From positions 62,001-126,000 of the forward strand of contig JAQGNE010000032.1 in NCBI GenBank assembly GCA_028291985.1: 64,000 nt of DNA. The letters are read 5' to 3'. Origin of the DNA: Polaromonas sp. (GTDB taxonomy: Bacteria; Pseudomonadota; Gammaproteobacteria; Burkholderiales; Burkholderiaceae_C). The position numbers were made by a program, and so were the translations under genes. Below, piece after piece: positions 6,870 to 14,636 of the stretch; the stretch's first letter is position 1; every line of letters starts with the position of its first letter. The notes below the pieces were generated by a model. It had not been told where the DNA came from. It saw only the letters and a program-made list of their open reading frames with translations, and did no database searches.

Positions 6870-9620
6870 CTAAAATCCACGACGTCGGGGCCGGTAGGGC
6901 CTGCCAGTCCCCGCGCTGCGTTTTTTGGCTGGTGCAGTTTCATGGACTTCATGCGGTGCACTTGTTCCACCTCCAGCGCCCTGATCGGCCGCCTGCACTG
7001 CGTCGTGGTCACCCTTTCGGCCTGCGTGTGGCTTCGCCTCGCCTTCAAGGCTTTTTTCCATGTCGCGCAGTATCCTGTCCAGCCGGTCTGACAACTGCTC
7101 GGTACTGAGTTTTTCACGAAAACGCTCCACCATGAGCGGCAGGCACATGGGGCTCGGATGCGCCAGCGCACGGTACACAAGTTGTCTCTTGGCGATCCGC
7201 TCCAGGGTTTGCGTCAGCCGGCTTACTTCCAGCTCCTGGCTCAGAACTTCCCGGTCAGCCTGGCTGAGCAGCAGGTTGCCGCTGTCGTATTTTTTGAAGA
7301 CTTCAAAAAACAGGCTGCTGGATGCCTGCAACTGCTTCGCACTTTTGAAAGCGCCGGGGTAGCCGGTAAAAATCAAGCCGGCCACGCGCGCAATCTCCCG
7401 AAAGCGGCGCCGGGAAAGCTCGGATGAATTAAGCGATGCCAGCATGTCTTCCAGAAGATGCGCCGCCGAGAACACGGTCTTGTCGAGAACTGGCGCCAGC
7501 TCGACAGGCTGCGCGCTGAGCAGCTCAAAGCCGTAGTCATTAACCGATATGCTGAAGGTGTTGGGCTCGTCTCGCGCCATGCGCCAGGCCAGCAGATTGG
7601 CCAGCCCCAGATGCACCTGGCGCCCCGCAAACGGATAGACGTAGAGGTGATGGCCTTCACGCGATATGAACCTCTCGGCCAGGATGATGTCAGGGTTGGG
7701 CAGCACCGACAACAGCGCCTGCGTCTGCAGCATGGGCCGCGCGGCCTCGAGTTCGGGTTCAGAAAAATCGCCCTGGGCAGCGCGCTGCATCAGGTCCAGC
7801 ACGGCATCGGCCATTTCGGTGCTGAGCGGCATTTTTCCGCCGTTCCAGCTGGGAATGGCGCCCTTGTTTTTTTCCGCTTTCCTTACGTAGGCCGTCATGT
7901 CCTGGACCCGGATGAACTCCAGCAGTCGGCCCGCAAAGACAAAGCAGTCACCCTGGCGCAACCGGGCGATAAAGCTTTCTTCAATGGTGCCAATGCGGCC
8001 GCCCTTCAGATAACTCACCTGCAAAGCGGCGTCGCCAACAAGGGTGCCGATGTTGAGCCGGTGCCTGCGCGCAATACCGGCATCGGGCACGCGGTAGACG
8101 CCTTCGTCATCAGGCTTGATGCGGTGGTAGTCGGGGTAGGCGGTAAGGCTGGTACCGCCGCGTTCACAAAACGCCAGCGCCCAGTCGAATTCATCGCGGG
8201 TCAGATGGCGGTACGACCACGCGGTGCGCACTTCATCAAACAGTGCATCGGCGTGAAAGCCGCCGCCCAACGCCAGCGTGACCAGATGCTGCACCAGCAC
8301 ATCCAGCGGTTTGTCGGGCACCTCACGCTTTTCGATACGCCCTGCCCTGGCGGCATTGCGGGCGGCAGCGGCTTCCAGCAGTTCAAGCGTGTTGGTGGGC
8401 ACCAGCGTGATTCGGCTGGCTCGGCCCGGCGCATGGCCGCTGCGCCCGGCGCGTTGCAACAACCGCGCAACGCCCTTGGCCGATCCGATCTGCAGCACGC
8501 GCTCAACCGGCAAGAAATCAACACCCAGGTCAAGTGACGATGTGGCCACTACGGCCCGCAGCTTGCCTTCCTTCAGGTTGATTTCAACCCATTCCCGGAC
8601 CTCCTTGTCCAGGCTGCCGTGATGCAGCGCAATTTCTCCCGCCCATTCGGGTTTGGCGGCCAGCAGCAACTGGTACCAGATCTCGGCCTGCGACCGGGTG
8701 TTGGTAAACACAAGCGTCGGTCCGGACGATGCGATCTCGTTGACCACCGCCTGCTGCATGCGAGCGCCCAGGTGCCCGGCCCAGGAATATTTGCCCGGGT
8801 TATCGGGAATCAGGGTGTCGATGGTGAGGGTCTTGTCGGTCTTGCCTTGAACCATCACGGACTGCAACAGCGTCGGCGAGTCCAGATGAACAGGTTGGCG
8901 CTGGTCGGCTGTGTCGTCATGCACGGGCACATTCGATGACCCGTTTTTTGAAGCCAAATCGACCTGCAGCCCTTGTAAAGCTTGGGCTGACTGCTCCAGA
9001 TTTCCTAGCGTCGCGCTCATGCCCCATACCAGTAGCTTCGGGTTCCAGCGCTTGAGCCGCGCCAGCGCCAGCTGCAATTGCACGCCGCGTTTGTTGCCCA
9101 TGAGTTCATGCCATTCATCCACCACCACCGCCTGAACACCGGCGAGCTCGTCATGCGCACGGGCGCGCGACAGCATCAGGCTGAGCGACTCGGGCGTGGT
9201 GAGCAGCGTGGTGGGCCAGCGGGTGTTCTGGCGGGCGCGCTCGGCGCTGCTGGTGTCGCCGGTGCGCATGCCGAGCGTCCAGCCGGGCGCCAGGTCGGCC
9301 AGCGGCTGCTGCAGCGCACGCAGCGAGTCAGCCGCCAGCGCCCGCATCGGCGTGATCCACAACACGGTCAACGGCGGTGCCGCCTGGCGCCGCCCGGCTG
9401 ACGCTTTGGCAGGCAGCGCGGAAGGTAACTGCTTGATGGCATAGCGCAGCAGCAGACCCAGCCACACGGCGTAGGTCTTGCCTGCACCGGTGGTGGCATG
9501 AAGGAGGCCGCCATGCCCCTTGTCGATGGCCTTCCAGACATCGGCCTGAAAGGCAAATGCGCTCCATCCGCGTGCCTGCAGCCAATTTTTGATGGCCGGG
9601 TGTAGCGGGCGTGACGTCAT
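6870..9620 (-). CDS. Ligase-associated DEXH-box DNA helicase (Lhr-like)
   Basis: A 916-residue superfamily 2 helicase: Walker A HATTGAGKT (about residues 41-49), DEXH box VVVDEWHEL, motif III SATLGN, and a C-terminal helicase core with TSSLDLGVDF and QRAGRSGHAPG, followed by the long Lhr-type C-terminal region. This subfamily is regularly encoded beside an ATP-dependent DNA ligase and an MBL exonuclease, as here, and is tied to DNA damage response. I chose ATG 9620 over 9668: it has a GGGAG Shine-Dalgarno at good spacing and avoids overlap with DUF429, 13 bp upstream. The last ~50 residues are a low-complexity Gly/Pro/Arg/Lys tail. Confidence 0.9.
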   Translation of the reverse strand: MTSRPLHPAIKNWLQARGWSAFAFQADVWKAIDKGHGGLLHATTGAGKTYAVWLGLLLRYAIKQLPSALPAKASAGRRQAAPPLTVLWITPMRALAADSLRALQQPLADLAPGWTLGMRTGDTSSAERARQNTRWPTTLLTTPESLSLMLSRARAHDELAGVQAVVVDEWHELMGNKRGVQLQLALARLKRWNPKLLVWGMSATLGNLEQSAQALQGLQVDLASKNGSSNVPVHDDTADQRQPVHLDSPTLLQSVMVQGKTDKTLTIDTLIPDNPGKYSWAGHLGARMQQAVVNEIASSGPTLVFTNTRSQAEIWYQLLLAAKPEWAGEIALHHGSLDKEVREWVEINLKEGKLRAVVATSSLDLGVDFLPVERVLQIGSAKGVARLLQRAGRSGHAPGRASRITLVPTNTLELLEAAAARNAARAGRIEKREVPDKPLDVLVQHLVTLALGGGFHADALFDEVRTAWSYRHLTRDEFDWALAFCERGGTSLTAYPDYHRIKPDDEGVYRVPDAGIARRHRLNIGTLVGDAALQVSYLKGGRIGTIEESFIARLRQGDCFVFAGRLLEFIRVQDMTAYVRKAEKNKGAIPSWNGGKMPLSTEMADAVLDLMQRAAQGDFSEPELEAARPMLQTQALLSVLPNPDIILAERFISREGHHLYVYPFAGRQVHLGLANLLAWRMARDEPNTFSISVNDYGFELLSAQPVELAPVLDKTVFSAAHLLEDMLASLNSSELSRRRFREIARVAGLIFTGYPGAFKSAKQLQASSSLFFEVFKKYDSGNLLLSQADREVLSQELEVSRLTQTLERIAKRQLVYRALAHPSPMCLPLMVERFREKLSTEQLSDRLDRILRDMEKSLEGEAKPHAGRKGDHDAVQAADQGAGGGTSAPHEVHETAPAKKRSAGTGRPYRPRRRGF

Positions 9621-9633
9621 CGGCCAGCTCCCA

Positions 9634-10452
9634 TCAAGCAGTGATGATCCAGCCTTCGATGGGGTCAACGCCCGCCGGCAAACCGTAGCGCGACGTGCCT
9701 TGCTGGTGCTGAACCTGCGCCCAGGCGGCCTGCATCAGGCATAGCACCGCATCCAGGCTGTCGCCGCGCGCATCGTCAACCAGCGCGTCACGCTGGGCAT
9801 GGGTGAGCTTGAGCCGCAGGCCCAGGCGGGTCTGGCCATTTTCCAGCGCGGTGATCAGGTCCTTGCGTGCAATTAGGCGGTCAGGTGTCTGCTTGGCCTT
9901 GTCGTCGCTTTTGTAAGACCGGCGGGCCAGAATTTCACGGGCCAGCAGGCCTGGATAGCCTTCCAGCGCGACCCGGGTGGTGTCGCCATCGTGCAGCCCG
10001 GGAAAATGCACGCCGGCAGCCAGCAGGCGCGGCACACCGGCATGCATCATGAAAGCCACCGGCGGATTCACCCACTTCATCGGCGAACTCGAACCTGCTG
10101 GCTTGTCAGAGGCACGGTGCGCAAACTTGCCCCCCACCGGCCTTGCGTTGCAAAACGCAGCAAACGCATGGCGGATGTCGTCGCGGCTCAGGGTGGCGTA
10201 ATGGCCCATCAGTTCAAACCAGTTCGGCGGCCAGTCCAGCTGTGTGACCAGCTCGCGCGGCAGACCAAAAGGCAGGTCAAAAGCACCGACCCAGCTCAAG
10301 GGCTGTCTCAGCCAGTCATCGAAGGCGGCAAGAGACGTCAGCCGTTCCAGCCGGGTCAGCTGGACGCGGCCCTGATGGCAACTGCCCACCGCCATGACGA
10401 TGGGCTTGGTGCGGGTAGGCGTGCTGGAAAAATCACAACCCAGCAGCAGCAT
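9634..10452 (-). CDS. DUF429 domain protein (RNase H-like fold, unknown role)
   Basis: A 272-residue protein that starts MLLLGCDFSSTPTRTKP, where the early Asp followed by Ser/Thr is typical of the DUF429 family, predicted to have an RNase H/actin-like fold. Other conserved-looking parts are VGAFDLPFGLP, a Lys/Arg-rich middle and GDSLDAVLCLMQAAWA near the C-terminus, which places further acidic residues. If nuclease-like, these Asp residues would bind metal, but no activity is established. It lies between the BLUF gene (32 bp) and the helicase (13 bp), all minus strand, so it probably shares their transcript. DUF429 is not part of the usual ligase-associated set I know. Confidence 0.8.
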   Translation of the reverse strand: MLLLGCDFSSTPTRTKPIVMAVGSCHQGRVQLTRLERLTSLAAFDDWLRQPLSWVGAFDLPFGLPRELVTQLDWPPNWFELMGHYATLSRDDIRHAFAAFCNARPVGGKFAHRASDKPAGSSSPMKWVNPPVAFMMHAGVPRLLAAGVHFPGLHDGDTTRVALEGYPGLLAREILARRSYKSDDKAKQTPDRLIARKDLITALENGQTRLGLRLKLTHAQRDALVDDARGDSLDAVLCLMQAAWAQVQHQQGTSRYGLPAGVDPIEGWIITA

Positions 10453-10484
10453 GGAAAGTCCCGGCAGAGCGGCAGGCTCGGGAT

Positions 10485-10907
10485 TCAGGCCCGGCCGATG
10501 ATGGACGCGGTGGCCATCAGCTCTTCAAGCAAAGCCAGCGATACCTTGCCGGACACCGCATACGGGTCCAGCTCGGCTTTTTCGGAGTACTTCAGCAAAA
10601 TGGACGTGTTGAGCTTGGCCACATTGACCTGGCCCATGGTCCAGCCGCCAAAGCGCCGCTCGCTGATTTCTTCATAGTGCAGCAGGACCACGTCCTTGTG
10701 GCGCGGGTCTTTCTGGATATGCCCATACAGGTCGCTGACCTGGCTGCGCCCGCCCTCAAGCGCCTGCAGAAAGATGCCACCGCCGTAGCAGAGGATGCCG
10801 GTGATACCGCACTGCGGATTGTGGCTGCGTGACTGGGCCAGGATGTCATCGGTGGCGCTGGCAGCGGGGTCAGCCGCGCGGCTAGCATATAAAAGGCGTA
10901 CCAACAT
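10485..10907 (-). CDS. BLUF-domain blue-light photoreceptor
   Basis: A 140-residue protein that is a single BLUF domain with a short C-terminal helical part and no output domain. All key flavin-site residues are seen with family spacing: Tyr7 (LLYAS), Asn30 (HNPQCGITG), Gln48 (FLQALEG), Trp89 and Met91 (GGWTMG), matching Tyr21, Asn45, Gln63, Trp104 and Met106 of AppA. Family members bind FAD and switch hydrogen bonding on blue light; short BLUF proteins act through partner proteins. It starts 11 bp after folE and is followed by DUF429 and the helicase, so it is probably co-transcribed. The partner is unknown. Confidence 0.93.
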   Translation of the reverse strand: MLVRLLYASRAADPAASATDDILAQSRSHNPQCGITGILCYGGGIFLQALEGGRSQVSDLYGHIQKDPRHKDVVLLHYEEISERRFGGWTMGQVNVAKLNTSILLKYSEKAELDPYAVSGKVSLALLEELMATASIIGRA

Positions 10908-10918
10908 GTGTGTGATCC

Positions 10919-11647
10919 TCAGTTGCCGGACTGTTTGGGAATGAGCGCAAGAAATTCCCGACGCAGGTTGGGATCCTTCAGAAAAACGCCGCGCATGACC
11001 GAGTTGATCATTTTGCTGTCAAGGTCTTTGACACCCCGCCAGCCCATGCAAAAGTGAGTCGCCTCCATCACGATGGCCAGACCGTCCGGGGAGGTTTTTT
11101 CCTGGATCAAGTCAGCCAGCTGCACCACCGCTTCTTCCTGGATCTGCGGACGGCCCATGACCCACTCGGCCAGCCGCGCGTATTTTGAAAGGCCGATCAC
11201 ATTGGTGTGCTCGTTGGGCAGCACGCCAATCCAGACCTTACCGATAACGGGGCAAAAATGATGCGAGCAAGCACTGCGCACGGTAATAGGGCCAACGATC
11301 ATCAGCTCATTCAGATGCTCGGCGTTGGGGAATTCGGTGATGCTGGGTTCCGTCACATAGCGGCCCTTGAACACCTCATTGAGGTACATCTTGGCAACCC
11401 GGCGCGCGGTGTTGTTGGTGTTGTGGTCACGTTCGGTATCAATGACCATGCTGTCCAGCACGCCTTGCATCTTGGCTTCCACCTCGTCGAGCAGCAGTTC
11501 CAGATCGCCAGGCTGCAAAAACTCTGCAATGTTGTCATTGGCATTGAAGCGTTTGCGCGAAGCGGCGATGCGCTCGCGAATCTTGACGGAAACTGGAACG
11601 CCTTCGTCGGTTGCGTCCTGCAAGGAGGTGTCGGTGGTCATGAGCAT
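10919..11647 (-). CDS. folE: GTP cyclohydrolase I
   Basis: A 242-residue enzyme that opens GTP to form 7,8-dihydroneopterin triphosphate, the first step of folate/pterin synthesis. The zinc and catalytic motifs are SACSHHFCP and THFCMGWRGVKD, and RPQIQEEA carries the Gln-Glu pair that holds the guanine. The usual CEHH is CSHH here, a Glu-to-Ser change. The first ~45 residues are a variable N-terminal extension. The ORF offers two near starts (11647, or ATG 11641); both are possible. 11 bp separate it from the BLUF gene. nudB, the next step in the pathway, is encoded 4 kb upstream on the same strand. Confidence 0.93.
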   Translation of the reverse strand: MLMTTDTSLQDATDEGVPVSVKIRERIAASRKRFNANDNIAEFLQPGDLELLLDEVEAKMQGVLDSMVIDTERDHNTNNTARRVAKMYLNEVFKGRYVTEPSITEFPNAEHLNELMIVGPITVRSACSHHFCPVIGKVWIGVLPNEHTNVIGLSKYARLAEWVMGRPQIQEEAVVQLADLIQEKTSPDGLAIVMEATHFCMGWRGVKDLDSKMINSVMRGVFLKDPNLRREFLALIPKQSGN

Positions 11648-11707
11648 GGCTGCAATATTACCAGCCTGACCTTAACCGGACTACCACCCGTACTTATAGG
11701 GTGTTTC

Positions 11708-11757
11708 ATGCCTTTAGCCTAGTATCTGTAAGCTGTTATAGCTATAAATTCAATAGC
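11708..11757 (+). repeat. Dispersed ~50-bp repeat, copy 2 (overlaps ligase 3' end)
   Basis: Plus-strand sequence atgcctttagcctagtatct then gtaagctgttatagctataa and attcaatagcg, matching the GCCT-TAGCC ... GTAAG ... TAGCTATAAAT-ATAGC layout of the other copies. It lies in the folE-ligase gap and runs into the ligase gene: the ligase stop codon and its last residues (TLLNL) are read from the repeat on the minus strand. Confidence 0.6.
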
Positions 11758-13478
11758 GTTTTCAGGTCATCCAACGTATTGGCTTCATGCAGCGGCTTGT
11801 CGCTGCGAATGCGCAACATGCGCGGAAAGCGCACGGCAAGGCCGCTTTTGTGCCGCGGGCTGCGGTTGATCCCTTCAAAACCGAGCTCGAACACCAGCGT
11901 CGGCCTGACGCTGCGCACCGGGCCAAACTTCTCCAGTGTGGTCTTGCGGATGATGCTGTCGATCTGCTTGAACTCCTCATCCGTCAGGCCCGAATAGGCC
12001 TTGGCAAACGCCACCAGTTGCAGCGCGTCGGGCTGCGCGGCCTGGCGATCCTGAATGGCCCGAACAACCGCCTGGGCTTCGCCTGCATCAACTGGCGTGC
12101 GGTTCCATACGGCAAAGGTGTAGTCGGTGTAAAGCGATGCGCGTCGCCCGTGGCCGGCCTGTGCATAAATCAGCACACAGTCGATGGTCATGGGTTCTAT
12201 CTTCCATTTCCACCACAAGCCGTCAGCCTTGGTTCGCCCGGTGCCGTAGGCAGCATCAAGCCGCTTGAGCATGAAGCCTTCCACACCGCGGGCGCGCGAT
12301 TCCTGCCGCAGGGTGGCAAATGCCTGCCATGACGCCAGGCGTTCCACCGGCGATATTTTCAGGGCGCGGGACGCGAGCAGGTTTTCAAGCTGCTGGCGCC
12401 GGCGGTGCTGCGGTTCAGCGCGAATATCCTTGCCACCCAGTTCCAGCAGGTCGTAGGCCATGAAGGTGACCGGCGCATCCGCCAGGATTTTCTTGCCCAG
12501 CGTCTTGCGGCCGATGCGCTGCTGAAGCAACGCAAAGGATGCGGGCCCGCCCTGCCCGGTGCTGCCCTCGTCATTGGCGCCTGCGCTCTCAGGGTCCCGC
12601 CAGACCAGTATTTCGCCATCCAGCACGCATCCATCCGGCAGGGTCTGCGCCAGCGCGACGATTTCAGGAAAGCGCTCGGTCACCAGCTCCTCGCCGCGCG
12701 ACCAGAGCCAGACCTGGCCGGCGCGCTTGACGACCTGGCCGCGAATGCCGTCGTACTTCCATTCGACCTGCCAGTCACCGACAGGCCCCAGCCGGGCGTC
12801 AAGCGCCTCCAGCGGCGCATCGAGCTGGTGCGCCAGAAAAAACGGATAGGGCTGGCCGGCATCGCGAACATCTTCAAGGCCTTCTTCCGCGCTGGCCAGC
12901 AAGGCGGCGTATTTGTCAGCCGATGGCATGACCTTGGCGTCCATATAGCCCATCATGCGCTGCGCAATACGCTTGGCATCAATCCCCGAATGTGCGGCCA
13001 GCGCACGCTGTACCAGCAGCTTGCTCACGCCGACCCGAAAACTTCCTCCCACCAGCTTGGTCAGCAAAAATCGCCCCTGCGAGTCGAGTTCGCGCCAATA
13101 AGCCCGGATGCGTAATGCAACCTCAGCTTCTGGCAAACCGCGCAGCGGCAGCAGGCGGTTTTCTATCCAGTCGGCCAGGCCTCTGTCTGACTCCTGGAAA
13201 TCCAGCGGCAGGATGTAGGCGATGGCTTCCGCCAGGTCGCCGGTGGCCTGGTAGCACTCTTCAAACAGCCAGTCCTCAATGCCAGCGGCCTTGCAGGCCA
13301 GACCCCGCAGCGCCGCAGTCTTTACAACCTGCCGGGGCTTGCCGCCGGATAAAAAGTACACCGCCCAGGCAGCGTCTTCCTGCGAGGTTCGACCGAAATA
13401 GCGGGTCAACGCATCGACCTTGGCAAGCGTTGAGGTGGTGCCGTCCAGCTCAGTGAACAGCCGCGCAAAATGCTTCAT
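11742..13478 (-). CDS. ATP-dependent DNA ligase (ligase-associated repair type)
   Basis: A 578-residue ligase. An N-terminal DNA-binding domain (about 1-200) is followed by the nucleotidyltransferase core with motif I WKYDGIRGQ (Lys241, the adenylated residue), motif III-like LDGEILVW, motif IV EGFMLKR and motif V WWKWK, then an OB-fold domain ending near residue 570. It seals DNA nicks using ATP. It is a stand-alone bacterial ligase paired with the MBL exonuclease (4-bp ATGA overlap upstream) and the Lhr-type helicase downstream, not a LigD fusion. Its 3' end overlaps a dispersed repeat, so the last few residues probably differ from relatives. Confidence 0.93.
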   Translation of the reverse strand: MKHFARLFTELDGTTSTLAKVDALTRYFGRTSQEDAAWAVYFLSGGKPRQVVKTAALRGLACKAAGIEDWLFEECYQATGDLAEAIAYILPLDFQESDRGLADWIENRLLPLRGLPEAEVALRIRAYWRELDSQGRFLLTKLVGGSFRVGVSKLLVQRALAAHSGIDAKRIAQRMMGYMDAKVMPSADKYAALLASAEEGLEDVRDAGQPYPFFLAHQLDAPLEALDARLGPVGDWQVEWKYDGIRGQVVKRAGQVWLWSRGEELVTERFPEIVALAQTLPDGCVLDGEILVWRDPESAGANDEGSTGQGGPASFALLQQRIGRKTLGKKILADAPVTFMAYDLLELGGKDIRAEPQHRRRQQLENLLASRALKISPVERLASWQAFATLRQESRARGVEGFMLKRLDAAYGTGRTKADGLWWKWKIEPMTIDCVLIYAQAGHGRRASLYTDYTFAVWNRTPVDAGEAQAVVRAIQDRQAAQPDALQLVAFAKAYSGLTDEEFKQIDSIIRKTTLEKFGPVRSVRPTLVFELGFEGINRSPRHKSGLAVRFPRMLRIRSDKPLHEANTLDDLKTLLNL

Positions 13479-14614
13479 CGTGGCGCAGGCGTGGGCGCCA
13501 CGTCAGCAGTTGCGTTGTCAGCCTCAAGGCTATTGGCAGGAGCCGGTTCGCTGTCAGCGCGTGCCGCGTTTTCAGTGGCCACAGGACCCGCTGCGGCGGT
13601 CTGGGAAGCAACCTGCTCTTCTACCGGGTCGTCACCGTATTCGGTATGAAAAGCTTCGGCCTGCAAACCCTGCCCGGTCAGGTAGCGCACCAGCACCGGC
13701 ACGCTGCCATGCGTGACGATGACACGGCTGGCACCTGTGGCGCCGATAGCGCCCATCAGACCGGGCCAGTCGGCATGGTCGCTGAGTACAAAGCCCTTGT
13801 CGTAGCCGCCGCGCCGCCTGGCACCGCGCAGTTGCATCCAGCCGCTGGCAAAGGCATCGCTGAAGTCGTTGCCAAAACGTTTGATCCAGGGACCGCCCGC
13901 CGCGCCGGGTGGGCAGAGCACCAGTGCCCGCTGGAAGTCCGCCGGGTCCTCAACGTCGCTGACCATCAGCGTCTCGGGCAGCTTGACCCCTGCATCCCGG
14001 TAGGCGATGTTGAGCGCCTGTACCGCGCCATGCACCACGATGGGCGCAATGCTGGCGTCCACGCCGCTCAGAATGCGTTGCGCCTTGCCAAAGCTGTAGC
14101 ACATGAGCACACTGGCCCGCCCGACAGCTGCGTTGGCAGACCACCAGGCGTTAATTTCGGCAAAAAGTTCCGCATCCGGACGCCAGCGGTAAATCGGCAG
14201 GCCGAAGGTTGACTCGGTGATGAAGACATCGCAGCGAACCGGCTCGAAGGGCGCGCAGGTGGCATCCGGCGCAACCTTGTAGTCACCGCTGGCCACCCAT
14301 GTCTGCCCGCCATGCTCCAGCCTAACCTGGGCCGAACCCAGCACATGCCCGGCAGGATGTAGCGAAATCTTGACACCGTTGTGCGTGATCACCTGTCCGT
14401 AATCCAGGGTCTGCAAGGTGATGTCTTGCCCCAAACGGGATCGCAGCACGCCTTCAGCCTGCACGGACGCCAGGTAGTGGCTGTGGCCCATGCGCGCGTG
14501 GTCCGCATGCGCGTGTGTAATCACCGCGCGTGCGACAGGGCGCCAGGGGTCGAGATAAAAGTCGCCCGGTGGGCAGTACAGCCCCTCAGGTCGTTGAACA
14601 ATCAGGTCCTGCAT
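13475..14614 (-). CDS. Ligase-associated MBL-fold DNA exonuclease
   Basis: A 379-residue metallo-beta-lactamase/beta-CASP-type nuclease. The metal motif ITHAHADHARMGH (His34, His36, Asp38, His39) is present, with further ligands likely in HPAGHVLGS and LSDHADW. Family members (SNM1/CPSF-like) degrade DNA and are regularly coupled to ATP-dependent ligase and Lhr-like helicase. It overlaps the ligase start by ATGA, showing translational coupling. After about residue 335 there is an Ala/Pro/Glu-rich tail (~45 residues) that is probably disordered and not part of the fold. It lies 22 bp after the cardiolipin synthase gene and may be read from that transcript. Confidence 0.92.
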   Translation of the reverse strand: MQDLIVQRPEGLYCPPGDFYLDPWRPVARAVITHAHADHARMGHSHYLASVQAEGVLRSRLGQDITLQTLDYGQVITHNGVKISLHPAGHVLGSAQVRLEHGGQTWVASGDYKVAPDATCAPFEPVRCDVFITESTFGLPIYRWRPDAELFAEINAWWSANAAVGRASVLMCYSFGKAQRILSGVDASIAPIVVHGAVQALNIAYRDAGVKLPETLMVSDVEDPADFQRALVLCPPGAAGGPWIKRFGNDFSDAFASGWMQLRGARRRGGYDKGFVLSDHADWPGLMGAIGATGASRVIVTHGSVPVLVRYLTGQGLQAEAFHTEYGDDPVEEQVASQTAAAGPVATENAARADSEPAPANSLEADNATADVAPTPAPR

Positions 14615-14636
14615 GAAGGCGCGTCTTGTGAGGGGC

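Noticed and set aside
7458-8537. 359-residue plus-strand ORF
   Set aside because: Antisense to the helicase gene; composition is that of a shadow frame.
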